DNA from: Mariniphaga sp. | GTDB taxonomy: Bacteria; Bacteroidota; Bacteroidia; Bacteroidales; Prolixibacteraceae | NCBI GenBank assembly: GCA_024636975.1 | Contig: JAGXGA010000052.1 | Location: 1-58,246, forward strand | DNA: 58,246 bases | Direction of reading: 5' to 3' | Shown here: in pieces, positions 1-6,930 of the stretch | Numbering within the stretch: position 1 is the stretch's first letter | How the letters are laid out: each line of letters starts with the position of its first letter | Notes under the pieces: model-generated | Database searches by the model: none | Told to the model about the DNA's origin: nothing | Seen by the model: the letters and a program-made list of their open reading frames with translations, nothing else | Translations under genes and position numbers: made by a program

Positions 1-98
1 GGCACGTCTGATTCCGGATCAGAAACCACCCGTACCGAATGAAGAAAATCTAATATTATATGTATGACCCGGTACGTTCGGGCGGGGAGTCCAGGTTC
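1..98 (+). pseudogene. Split tRNA-Gln-like fragment at the window edge
   Basis: Bases 1-24 match the D-loop and anticodon arm of the intact tRNA-Gln at 3420 closely (tctga / tcaga stem), but with loop TTCCGGA instead of TTCTGGA. Bases 87-98 (gagtccaggttc) match the piece that directly follows that arm in the intact gene. About 62 unrelated bases lie between the two pieces, and the T-arm is not completed (ttctttcc follows). This is a broken tRNA remnant, or a tRNA interrupted by an insertion. The 5' part lies outside the window, so an intact upstream gene cannot be excluded. Confidence 0.5.
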
Positions 99-132
99 TT
101 TCCATATATTATATAAATATTCTTTCAAGCTT

Positions 133-378
133 ATGAACTTTTATACCTATGTACTTTACAATGAAAAGTACGACCATTTCTACAAAGGGCATTGCCAGAA
201 TCTTAATAAAAGACTTCTTCAACACAATAGTGGTGAAACAACTTCTACCAGACCTTTTATCCCATGGAGGTTAGTATATTTCGAAAGCTTTGAGACCAGA
301 AACGAAGCAATTAAACGGGAAAAATATTTTAAATCAGCTGCAGGCAGAAGATTTCTAAAAAATAAAATCAAATTATAA
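133..378 (+). CDS. GIY-YIG nuclease family small protein (UPF0213/YhbQ type)
   Basis: An 81-residue single-domain GIY-YIG protein, the usual size for stand-alone members in Bacteroidota. The GIY-equivalent is YTYVLY at residues 3-8, the YIG-equivalent is YKG near 19-21, a candidate catalytic Arg lies in NLNKRLLQHN, and a candidate metal-binding Glu lies in NEAIKREK. The start at 133 is chosen because the open frame upstream (from 64) translates the tRNA-like remnant and is implausible. Such genes often sit directly after tRNA or rRNA genes in this phylum; the cellular role of the stand-alone family is poorly defined, with structure-specific DNA cleavage inferred from the fold. The 3' end (from 310) is repeated at 3301-3377. 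Confidence 0.8.
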   Translation: MNFYTYVLYNEKYDHFYKGHCQNLNKRLLQHNSGETTSTRPFIPWRLVYFESFETRNEAIKREKYFKSAAGRRFLKNKIKL

Positions 379-386
379 AAGTTTTT
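310..386 (+). repeat. 77-bp direct repeat, copy 1 (GIY-YIG gene 3' end)
   Basis: This segment covers the last 23 codons of the GIY-YIG gene and a few bases after its stop. It matches 3301-3377 with only about 4 mismatches in 77 bases, by eye. The two copies bracket a 2.9-kb block carrying the IS4 fragment and the AbiE pair. Sequence similarity stops abruptly on both sides of each copy. Confidence 0.85.
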
Positions 387-1018
387 GTTATCAAAAGATG
401 CCAACACATCAAGGTTATAATAGCCCAAGTCCCTTATAATAAGATCTCCCTGGTTTATGTTGTATTGGGTTTCTTTGGCATTAAATGCATCGTTTATAAT
501 TCCAGAGGTTATATCTAAATCCAATATCTTACCGGTTTTTACATCAAATTCGTATTGAATGTTGACACAGGCCTTTCTTGTACCATAACCCCCGCTCCCT
601 TTTAATTGCTTTTCTAACCTATTATCAACATTAAATTTTGTGGAATCTTTAATTCGAACATAATTGAATTGCTGAAATAGATCATTACTGAAAATATGTT
701 CCAGTTCCACCTCTAAAGCTTGTCTCAGTATGTCTTTGACAAAAGCAACGGCGCCCTCATTGAACCTCTCATCCAACGATTGTTTTGTAATAGCTAAATT
801 ATGATCCGATCTGAGATGGGTAACACAATGTTCCAAACTCACTGGGTTCGAAATGGATGAACAATAAAGCAATAAATCAAAGAACTTTTCTGATGTCAAT
901 AATCCTTTTCTTTTATAAAAGCCTTTTTTACCAGCTGTTTTTTGTAGGTTTTTAAAAGAAAAGATTTCACGTGTCCTATCTGAAAAAATATTTACTAATG
1001 AAGAAAGGATACCCCCTT
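387..1018 (-). pseudogene. IS4-family transposase, 5' fragment
   Basis: Minus-strand frame with IS4-type features: a basic N-terminal part (GFYKRKGLLTSEKFF), the first catalytic Asp in RIKDSTKFNV, and the second in GDLIIRDLGYYNLDVL. Homology ends at about 387, where the frame runs into the antisense of the GIY-YIG gene, so the C-terminal half with the catalytic Glu is missing. The visible frame opens at about 1018 after a stop and has no clear ATG; TTG at 899 is an internal candidate. Terminal inverted repeats were not found. It is a dead remnant, not an active element. Confidence 0.75.
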
Positions 1019-1171
1019 CTTTTTACCTAAACATTGTGTCATTAAATTATATTATCATACAACTTGTTGTTAATTAGTCGTTTTTCATGCATTAGCCTGA
1101 CGGCTATGGGCAGCCGCCCTGGGTAAGCAGAGCCATCAGCCCCCGCGGCGCAATTACTGACTTCGATTGAA

Positions 1172-1339
1172 ATGCAAACATTGCATGTGCCGCCTTCTCC
1201 GGATTGGCTGGTATACGAATTTAAAAATGACAAATATTTGAAAAATAATGAGTTGAAGTTTAAGTTATATGATAGTAAACACCCTCTAATGTTGTTATCC
1301 GTAAAGAGAAATTATGCAATAAGAGATATGAATCTTTAA
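1172..1339 (+). CDS. Small hypothetical protein or gene remnant (55 aa)
   Basis: Open frame with a protein-like composition (DWLVYEF, ELKFKLYDS, HPLMLLSVKRNYAI) ending at a TAA. The frame is open without ATG back to about 1126, so this may be the C-terminal end of a larger gene cut off by rearrangement rather than a true small gene. I do not recognise a family. No promoter was found upstream. It lies in the disturbed stretch between the IS4 fragment and the AbiE pair, which favours a remnant. Confidence 0.3.
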   Translation: MQTLHVPPSPDWLVYEFKNDKYLKNNELKFKLYDSKHPLMLLSVKRNYAIRDMNL

Positions 1340-1422
1340 GACCTTACAAAAGAAAAGACGTAAGTTATAGAAAGTGAAAGTTGGTTGGCGGATTCGGTAA
1401 GAGGTAATGAATAAAGGATATG

Positions 1423-2346
1423 TTATAATCCAAGCGTATTTCTTAAGTTGGTTAATATTACCTCATGTTTAACTGGATTCATTTCCCTGAGTTTTTGAAT
1501 ATTTAACAATTTCCACTTTACGGCAGGCAACTTTTTTATTAACGCATAAGGAAATAAATCCCATTTGGGCATTCCTGTTTCAAAACTTAATAAGAAATTT
1601 TTGTCGTCATCAGTGAGTCTGCGCTGTATGCTATCGACTAACGTCTTTCTGGTGCTTACATAATCGTCATAAGTAAATGACTCTAAAGTCATTCCTGCGA
1701 ACCGCTTTTCAAATGCCGGTTCCTGGTCTTTCAGTATGGGAGTTAGTAATTCGTTAACCGGTTTATAATGGCTTATCAGGCCTATTTTGAAACCTTCCCA
1801 GATGTTATCGGTAATTCCTTCGTTTTCGAGAAGGAGTTTTACATCAAATAAATCACGGGGATGTTGTCTGTCAACAGCAGCACATATTTTACCACCATAA
1901 AGTTCTCCAAGAGATACCACATTGATTGCAGCAAATTTCCCAAATTCATCCTGAACCGAATCAACGACCTGCATTAATACTGTTGGGAATATATTTCCTC
2001 TGGTAATGGTATTGACCTCGATCTTGATCTGGGCATTTCGGCTTTGGCAATTCAGTTTTATGTCAGTGCCACCATGTAACGGAACGGGATGCACGCTTAC
2101 TTCCGGTATGTTTTTAATGATATCTGCTTTTATCCTGGTTAAGGCTTCCTCTATGTTTCGTAGTGCATTATCTCTCGAATCAACAGGAAGGTAAGTCAGG
2201 TCAATATCTACCGACAGGCGAGGCATTTCGCGCACGAAAAGGTTGATAGCGGTACCTCCTTTTAATGCAAATATCTCTTCTTTTGCAACATATGGTAGCA
2301 CCTGCAGCAGTAAATCGACTTGTGCTCTGTATATTTGGGATATCAT
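1423..2346 (-). CDS. abiEii: AbiEii-like nucleotidyltransferase toxin
   Basis: A 307-residue protein of the AbiEii/DUF1814 nucleotidyltransferase family, the toxin of type IV (AbiE) toxin-antitoxin and phage-defence systems. The nucleotidyltransferase signature is complete in outline: KGGTAINLF at residues 29-37, the acidic pair in SVDIDL (D47, D49), a KIEVN strand near 128-132, and a downstream GGKICAAVDRQHPRDLFD segment typical of the family. The gene starts inside the last codons of abiEi (4-base overlap, ATGA type), so translation is probably coupled. Family knowledge: AbiEii uses GTP and arrests growth when not countered by AbiEi. Both genes look intact, so the module may work. Confidence 0.88.
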   Translation of the reverse strand: MISQIYRAQVDLLLQVLPYVAKEEIFALKGGTAINLFVREMPRLSVDIDLTYLPVDSRDNALRNIEEALTRIKADIIKNIPEVSVHPVPLHGGTDIKLNCQSRNAQIKIEVNTITRGNIFPTVLMQVVDSVQDEFGKFAAINVVSLGELYGGKICAAVDRQHPRDLFDVKLLLENEGITDNIWEGFKIGLISHYKPVNELLTPILKDQEPAFEKRFAGMTLESFTYDDYVSTRKTLVDSIQRRLTDDDKNFLLSFETGMPKWDLFPYALIKKLPAVKWKLLNIQKLREMNPVKHEVILTNLRNTLGL

Positions 2347-3119
2347 AACTGCTCCAGTTCTTTAGGTATTGAAATCATATATTTTGCAATATAAACACCA
2401 TTGTTTGCCAGCGTTCGGTGTCCTTTCCCAAGGTCAATTTGGTCAGTTTTCAGAAACTGAAACCACTGGTGGTTTATTTTTTCTGCCATGTACAAAAACA
2501 ACCGCTTTACTTTTACAGAACTACAATTGACCAGTAATTCTGAAACAAGTTTAGGTTTCAAATTTACCAGTCCTCCAAACAATTGATAGCATTCAACCAA
2601 ATCAAATACTTGAGGGGCAAAGAGCAAACACTCCAATATTGCCCTTTCCGGCGTTGATATCTCAACCGGAATTGACTTCACTTCTATTTGCCTTAAACCC
2701 ATATCATCAGGCAAAAAATTACTTTGTTTCTGAAACAGCTCATAGTTCCATTTATAATCAGAAAACCATTTTGGCAATTTCGTATTTGCAGGAGTAAACA
2801 GATACAACGTTTCAGAAGTAAACCTTAAATAATGACTGAACCCCTGAAGGGATAACGCTGTTAGCCCACCAACATGAACCTTCGTTTCTGATTGTTTTTG
2901 TATAACATTTAATGCCCCCTGCCATTCTACTTGATCTCCTGGCTTCTTGTATGCACCCCTTCCCAAAGCTTCTAACCAACCGCTCTTTAAATAATAATTC
3001 TTTAAGTCTTTTGAAATTCCCATTTCGTTTAACCTTGATGTAGTTACAATGTAACCTGGCTGTAGTATCTGGAAAAGAATTCTTAATTTATATTCATTTT
3101 GCATAGTTATACTACTCAT
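2343..3119 (-). CDS. abiEi: AbiEi-like antitoxin / transcriptional regulator
   Basis: A 258-residue first gene of the AbiE operon. The N-terminal ~80 residues resemble the winged-helix part of AbiEi antitoxins (GYIVTTSRLNEMGISKD, then LGRGAYKKPGD); the rest is the AbiEi C-terminal domain with the TPERAILECL segment that is common in the family. Family knowledge: AbiEi opposes AbiEii without binding it and represses its own promoter. A TAnnTTTG-like box (TATTTTTG on the minus strand, 3127-3134) lies only 7 bases before the ATG, so the transcript may have almost no leader; this is uncertain. The pair sits in the block bracketed by the 77-bp repeats, consistent with acquisition as an island. Confidence 0.85.
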   Translation of the reverse strand: MSSITMQNEYKLRILFQILQPGYIVTTSRLNEMGISKDLKNYYLKSGWLEALGRGAYKKPGDQVEWQGALNVIQKQSETKVHVGGLTALSLQGFSHYLRFTSETLYLFTPANTKLPKWFSDYKWNYELFQKQSNFLPDDMGLRQIEVKSIPVEISTPERAILECLLFAPQVFDLVECYQLFGGLVNLKPKLVSELLVNCSSVKVKRLFLYMAEKINHQWFQFLKTDQIDLGKGHRTLANNGVYIAKYMISIPKELEQL

Positions 3120-3419
3120 TTGAAAACAAAAATAATAATTGTAATTAAAACCGAAAAGTATTTTCTTAAAATATATCTATTTTGGGTAGCAGGACTACCT
3201 TTATAAGATCCTGGATAATAAATAGCAAATGAATATTTCAGGCTTCATAAACCTCATCTTTTAACGAAACATTGGTATTCGTACTTGACAAGGGTCGCAC
3301 ATTAAACGGGAAAAATATTTTAAAACGGCAGCAGGCAGAAGATTTCTGAAAAATAAAATCAAATTATAAAAGTTTTTTTACTTTTGCATCCTGATTTAGA
3401 AATTATACTTATCAAATAT
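3120..3419. other. Gene-free spacer with a second GIY-YIG gene tail
   Basis: No intact gene. On the minus strand about 16 codons ending near 3240 (STNTNVSLKDEVYEA, then stop) read like the end of a lost gene; I do not recognise it. At 3301 the sequence switches abruptly to the 77-bp copy of the GIY-YIG 3' end, which runs almost to the tRNA-Gln. Confidence 0.5.
3301..3377 (+). repeat. 77-bp direct repeat, copy 2 (orphan GIY-YIG 3' end)
   Basis: Encodes the last 23 codons of a GIY-YIG protein with no upstream part, ending at the same relative stop and T-run as copy 1 at 310-386. The roughly 95% identity, rather than 100%, suggests either an old duplication or recombination between two related GIY-YIG genes. 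Confidence 0.85.
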
Positions 3420-3492
3420 TGACCTGTGGTGTAATTGGCAACACGTCTGATTCTGGATCAGAAGAGTCCAGGTTCGAGCCCTGGCAGGTCAA
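3420..3492 (+). tRNA. tRNA-Gln (anticodon CTG)
   Basis: A complete 73-base cloverleaf: acceptor tgacctg pairs with caggtca (7 bp); D-stem gtgt/acac; anticodon stem tctga/tcaga with loop TTCTGGA (anticodon CTG, reading CAG); 5-base variable loop; T-stem ccagg/cctgg with loop ttcgagc; discriminator A. CCA is not encoded. The 3' end is the left boundary of the hipBST island, and the insertion leaves the tRNA sequence complete. Confidence 0.95.
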
Positions 3493-3494
3493 CA
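3481..3494 (+). other. Putative attachment site, left (tRNA-Gln 3' end)
   Basis: The 14 bases ctggcaggtcaaca, covering the end of the tRNA T-stem and the acceptor, recur identically at 5393-5406. A direct repeat of a tRNA 3' end is the classic trace of site-specific integration. Chance occurrence of this 14-mer within 2 kb is very unlikely. No integrase gene lies between the copies. Confidence 0.7.
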
Positions 3495-3631
3495 CTGAAA
3501 ATCAAAGAGTTATGGTTAAAACGCCATGACTCTTTTTTATTTTCTGCCTGTTTTCCGCCGGTTTTTAGGAAGATTTTAGGGGTTTTGACTTTCAAATCAT
3601 TATCAATTTTTGATGATATTTCCCCGCTATT

Positions 3632-3815
3632 ATATTGGTACAAACTTAACAAAACAGATGTTTTTTCAATACGTTTTGCAAAAGAACCAGCATATTGGTA
3701 CAAATATCGCAATTGAAGTAATATTCGGTCCCTATGTTAAATAAATACCTATATATTGGTACAAATTTGACAAGATAAATAAAAATTAGTATATTTGATA
3801 AATTATTACCAATAT
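3632..3815 (+). promoter_or_regulatory. Operator-like repeat array upstream of hipB
   Basis: The 13-mer ATATTGGTACAAA occurs three times in direct orientation at 3632-3644, 3692-3704 and 3753-3765, spaced 60 and 61 bases apart. A 9-base inverted match (taccaatat) follows at 3807-3815. The last direct copy and the inverted copy bracket the hipB promoter. The arrangement fits autorepression by HipB and possibly DNA looping; this is inference, based on the known autoregulation of HipB-type antitoxins. Confidence 0.6.
3767..3797 (+). promoter_or_regulatory. hipBST promoter
   Basis: Bacteroidota-type promoter: TTGAC at 3767-3771 and TATATTTG at 3790-3797 (consensus TAnnTTTG), 20 bases between the TTG and the TA. 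The expected start of transcription is about 30 bases before the hipB ATG. It sits between the third direct operator-like repeat and the inverted half-site. Confidence 0.65.
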
Positions 3816-3829
3816 AATGGCACAGAGTA

Positions 3830-4039
3830 ATGAATAAAGAAGAGTTAGGGAAATTAATAAAGCATAGAAGAAAAGTATTGGGATTGACCATTAGGGAATT
3901 AGCCGACCTTACTGGTATGTCCAAGACAACCATTTCTCAAATAGAAACTGGTGTTAGCAATCCAACAATCGAGGTATTATATAATATTTTTGAATATCTC
4001 AATTTGGAAATGAGAGTTGAAATAAAAAAACGTCAATAA
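3830..4039 (+). CDS. hipB: HipB-like Xre-family antitoxin/repressor
   Basis: A 69-residue protein that is essentially one helix-turn-helix domain: GKLIKHRRKVLGLTIRELADLTGMSKTTISQIETG followed by NPTIEVLYNIFEYLNL, the canonical Xre/HTH_3 pattern. It is the first gene of a three-gene operon, 6 bases before hipS. Family knowledge: HipB dimers bind operators in their own promoter. Here the likely targets are the ATATTGGTACAAA repeats upstream. In HipBST systems HipB adds to toxin control while HipS does the main neutralising; whether this holds here cannot be read from sequence. Confidence 0.88.
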   Translation: MNKEELGKLIKHRRKVLGLTIRELADLTGMSKTTISQIETGVSNPTIEVLYNIFEYLNLEMRVEIKKRQ

Positions 4040-4045
4040 TAAAAT

Positions 4046-4375
4046 ATGAAGATAAGTAATAAACTGGAAGTCATCTATAAGGGAAACATTAAGGCTGGAA
4101 AACTCTGGGCTGATGATGAAGGTTATCATTTTGAATATGATGATGGCTTTATTGAAGATGATAAAACACGACCAATTTCGGTTAATATGCCTAAGAAGCA
4201 AAAATCATATCATTCTAAAGAATTATTTCACTACTTCAAATCCATTCTTAGCGAAGGGGAGAACCGAAAACAAGTTTGTAAAGCACTAAGAATTGACCCT
4301 GGCGATGATTGGAGCTTATTGGTATTAACTTGCCAATATGATACAATCGGAGCAATAACAGTAAAAAGTATTTAA
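4046..4375 (+). CDS. hipS: HipS-like protein (HipA N-terminal subdomain)
   Basis: A 109-residue protein equal to the N-terminal subdomain 1 of HipA (couple_hipA type): YKGNIKAGKLWADDEGYHFEY near residues 10-30, RPISVNMP near 42-49, LFHYFKSILSEGENRK near 60-75, and the closing GDDWSLLVLTCQYDTIGAI. In single-chain HipA this segment is fused to the kinase; here it has its own ATG and stop, 1 base before hipT. Family knowledge: in the tripartite HipBST system of enteropathogenic E. coli, HipS is the antitoxin that blocks HipT. The split looks original rather than a frameshift, since both proteins have complete ends. Confidence 0.82.
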   Translation: MKISNKLEVIYKGNIKAGKLWADDEGYHFEYDDGFIEDDKTRPISVNMPKKQKSYHSKELFHYFKSILSEGENRKQVCKALRIDPGDDWSLLVLTCQYDTIGAITVKSI

Positions 4376-4376
4376 C

Positions 4377-5342
4377 ATGGCACAATGTAATGGATGTCTT
4401 AAAGATAATGTAGATGGATTTTGTTCGTCTTGTGAGACAATTTTATTTGACCGCTCCAAAGTAAGTCCACAACTCAAATTCAATTGGGAAGATATTTCCA
4501 AAAGAATTGATGGTCAACCAATGGGATTTAGTATCTCTGGAGTTCAACGTAAAGGATTTATTGGTAAACCAAGAGGAATTGAAATGGTTCCTAAAATGGA
4601 TTTAGATGAAAAATCTCAGTACATTATAAAACCCATGTTGTCGGGATTTAATTTGCCGGAGCAATCACCTGCAAATGAACATATAACCATGCAATTAGCT
4701 AAACAACTTTTTGGTATAAAAATAGCCGAATGTGCTTTTGTTAAGTTTGCGAATGGAACTCCAGCGTATATAACCAGACGCTTTGACTATGATGCTAAGG
4801 GAGAAAAATTAAATCAGGAAGACTTCGCATCAGTTCTTCAGGCTGCACATAAATATAACTCAAAAACATATCAAGATGTTGGAGAGTGGCTTAGTCCATT
4901 AAATAGAGTTGATTTTCTTCGTATTCTTATATTCAATTTCCTGACCGGAAATGGAGATGTTCATTTAAAAAATATTTCACTGTTAGAAACCACGGATGGT
5001 GATATGATGTTATCTCCCACGTATGATTTAATGAATACCAAAATCCATGTTAAGGATAATTTATTAGCTTTAAATCTATTTAAAGAACTTGAGCAAACCA
5101 GTTTGCCTTTAGGTGAAAAATATAGTTATAAGAGTGAAGATTTTATTGAATTTGGAAAGCGTTTGAAGATTAGAGAAACTAATATTAAAAAAATTATTGA
5201 TTCATTTAATGGGAATGAAGGTGAGGTGTTAGCAATGGTTGACAAGTCATTTTTATCAAACGACGCTAAAAATTTGTACAAAACTAATGTCGTTGAAAAC
5301 TACAAGTTGTTTAGGCAAACATCGCAAAAAAAACCCCATTAA
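4377..5342 (+). CDS. hipT: HipT-like serine/threonine kinase toxin
   Basis: A 321-residue HipA-fold kinase without the N-terminal subdomain. Visible parts: Gly-rich/autophosphorylation loop SISGVQRKG at residues 52-60 (Ser52 and Ser54 correspond to the SxS pair of E. coli HipT), catalytic GNGDVHLKN at 191-199 (D194, N199), and metal-binding YDL at 216-218 (D217). The N-terminus carries CxxC-x8-CxxC (C4, C7, C16, C19), a probable zinc ribbon absent from the enterobacterial protein. Family knowledge: HipA phosphorylates glutamyl-tRNA synthetase and HipT tryptophanyl-tRNA synthetase; the target here is unknown. All catalytic residues are present, so it is probably active. Confidence 0.85.
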   Translation: MAQCNGCLKDNVDGFCSSCETILFDRSKVSPQLKFNWEDISKRIDGQPMGFSISGVQRKGFIGKPRGIEMVPKMDLDEKSQYIIKPMLSGFNLPEQSPANEHITMQLAKQLFGIKIAECAFVKFANGTPAYITRRFDYDAKGEKLNQEDFASVLQAAHKYNSKTYQDVGEWLSPLNRVDFLRILIFNFLTGNGDVHLKNISLLETTDGDMMLSPTYDLMNTKIHVKDNLLALNLFKELEQTSLPLGEKYSYKSEDFIEFGKRLKIRETNIKKIIDSFNGNEGEVLAMVDKSFLSNDAKNLYKTNVVENYKLFRQTSQKKPH

Positions 5343-5392
5343 AAAAGCCAAAAATATTAAAAGCATCGCTTTATATATTATGGGTAAATGTT

Positions 5393-5406
5393 CTGGCAGG
5401 TCAACA
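5393..5406 (+). other. Putative attachment site, right
   Basis: Exact 14-base repeat of the tRNA-Gln 3' end (ctggcaggtcaaca), 51 bases after the hipT stop. It marks the right edge of a 1.9-kb island. The adenine-rich bases after it (aaaaaagg) are a plausible original tRNA flank. Confidence 0.7.
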
Positions 5407-5450
5407 AAAAAGGATGCTTAATTACAAACCGTAAATAAATAAACCGAAAA

Positions 5451-5680
5451 TCAGGGTTCAGCCTTCACCGTCCACGATGCACAATTCCACATACTTCCGC
5501 CTTCTGCAGTCCGGCGGATAGTGATATTGACCAGGTGAGCATAGCCGCTAAGATTTGCCCCGAAAGCACACGTTTACAGGGAGATGCACTCAACCCACTC
5601 CGTTAGCTGACTGATACGTGGCAGGACAAATTACCACTGACATTTTACCATTAATGACAGTCTCTTTTCCCTGATATCAA
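5451..5680 (-). pseudogene. Decayed gene remnant
   Basis: Two protein-like minus-strand peptides in different frames lie one after the other: about 28 codons ending near 5600 (GKMSVVICPATYQSANGVG, stop) and about 40 codons ending at 5451 (ANLSGYAHLVNITIRRTAEG, then GSMWNCASWTVKAEP, stop). The composition suggests the C-terminal part of one protein broken by at least one frameshift. I do not recognise the family. It lies directly outside the right attachment site. Confidence 0.35.
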
Positions 5681-5955
5681 AAAGATTAATAAAAATTCTA
5701 TTAAAATGCGGTTAAAATTTTTTGGTGGTATACAACTTGCAAAGGTTAATAAAGAAAATATTCCTGAGTTTTTAATTGATTCAGGATACGTTCTTTGACA
5801 TATTGTATTAGTTATTTAGTTCTTATAGAGCTTGGCGGTTTACACGATATAAAAGATCATGCAATTATTAAAGAGGGTACCGATTGTCAATTGAAAATTA
5901 ATTCGGGTTATTGCCGAAAACACAATGCATTTCTCAGCAGGCCCTGGTTCATTAA
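5681..5955. other. Gene-poor spacer
   Basis: No convincing gene. A 30-codon plus-strand frame at 5706-5798 (MRLKFFGGIQLAKVNKENI..) has plausible composition but no recognisable family and no clear promoter. It may be another remnant of the rearranged region. Confidence 0.3.
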
Positions 5956-5987
5956 AAAGGCTGAAATCTTCATTCATTTCAGCCTTT
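5956..5987 (-). terminator. Rho-independent terminator for the EamA/TPR operon
   Basis: A 12-bp perfect inverted repeat aaaggctgaaat / atttcagccttt with an 8-base loop. Read on the minus strand it is followed by a T-run, as expected for the end of the transcript leaving the EamA transporter gene at 6025. Confidence 0.8.
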
Positions 5988-6024
5988 ATGCAGATGGTAG
6001 TGGTTTAGCAGGTATTATATTGTT

Positions 6025-6930
6025 TTACCTGACTTTTATATCCTTAGTCTGTCTTTTTCTGTCGAGTTGTTGCACAAATATCCCTGCAACAATAAATGCC
6101 AGCCCGATAAATGTTGTTACAAAAAGCGTTTCATTCAGGATGAAGCGGATGAATATAAGCGAAAGAAAAGGAGTGAGGAAAACCATGTTTCCAATTTTCG
6201 CGTTGTTGGTGCTTAGCTGCATGGCTTTCATCCAGAAGACATAGGTAACACCTACCTCAAAAATGCCCACGTATATGGCTGCATACAATCCTGTGCCGGG
6301 CTGAACCCTGAAATCGGAGAAGAAATACATCACTACGGTTAAAAATAGCAGGCCAAACAGGAAATTCAGGAACAGTTTCACTACACCATCGCGGCTGTCA
6401 CGAACGTTCAGGATCCAATAGAGCGACCAGAACACGGAGCTGCCAAGTGCTAACAACACACCTGTGAGGCTGGTGTTTTGAAATCCGCTCAGTCCTCCCT
6501 GCGATGAGATAAATACAACTCCTGCAAAGCTGACAAACAATCCTACTATACTCCATCTGCCAATTTTTTGCCCCAGCAGTGGCACCGAAAGCAGGGTGAG
6601 TACGATTGGCCATACCATGTTAAGTGGTTGCGCCAATTGCGCCGGCAACAATGAATAGGCTTTGAACAGCACCAGGTAATAAAATACCGGGTTAAAGGCT
6701 CCCAGGAATATGGAATACAACCACTGGTTGCGGGTTTGGTGGAACAGGTGCTTGAATTTTCCCTGAATGAGGAGAATTATAAAGAGCACCACAACCGAGG
6801 TGGCAGATGCATAAAAGATGAGTTGAATGAAATCGAGTTCGCTCAGGCCCAGCTTAAAGGCAGTGGCCACAGAAGACCACAACAGTATTGCCAGTCCGGC
6901 ATAAAAGTACGACCTGTCAGTTGGCTTCAT
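6025..6930 (-). CDS. EamA/DMT-family inner-membrane transporter
   Basis: A 301-residue protein with about ten hydrophobic segments in two homologous halves, the layout of EamA (drug/metabolite) permeases. The first half begins YAGLAILLWSSVATAFKLG and the second LTGVLLALGSSVFWSLYWIL, each matching the typical EamA repeat start; the C-terminus ends in a short basic tail (DRKRQTKDIKVR). The substrate cannot be told from sequence; relatives export amino acids, purines or other metabolites. The start overlaps the end of the upstream TPR gene by 14 bases, so the two are very likely cotranscribed and coupled. Confidence 0.88.
   Translation of the reverse strand: MKPTDRSYFYAGLAILLWSSVATAFKLGLSELDFIQLIFYASATSVVVLFIILLIQGKFKHLFHQTRNQWLYSIFLGAFNPVFYYLVLFKAYSLLPAQLAQPLNMVWPIVLTLLSVPLLGQKIGRWSIVGLFVSFAGVVFISSQGGLSGFQNTSLTGVLLALGSSVFWSLYWILNVRDSRDGVVKLFLNFLFGLLFLTVVMYFFSDFRVQPGTGLYAAIYVGIFEVGVTYVFWMKAMQLSTNNAKIGNMVFLTPFLSLIFIRFILNETLFVTTFIGLAFIVAGIFVQQLDRKRQTKDIKVR

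Noticed and set aside
64-132. Longer N-terminus for the GIY-YIG protein
   Set aside because: This stretch translates the broken tRNA-like sequence; homology to the family starts at the ATG at 133.
1042-1233. Minus-strand 63-codon frame
   Set aside because: It is antisense to the more protein-like plus-strand frame ending at 1339 and has no recognisable family.
3435-3716. Open frames on both strands across the tRNA-Gln
   Set aside because: They run through the tRNA gene; peptides such as LPGLEPGL are the usual translation artefact of a tRNA T-arm. The region also contains the operator-like repeats.
4046-5342. HipS and HipT as a single HipA broken by a frameshift
   Set aside because: Each has a complete start and stop with only 1 base between, and each ends at a natural domain border, as in known HipBST systems.
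3481-5406. Prophage or integrative conjugative element at tRNA-Gln
   Set aside because: Only hipBST lies between the repeats; no integrase, phage or conjugation genes are visible.
5795-6244. 149-codon plus-strand frame
   Set aside because: It overlaps the terminator at 5956-5987 and the antisense of the EamA transporter gene, with no family match.
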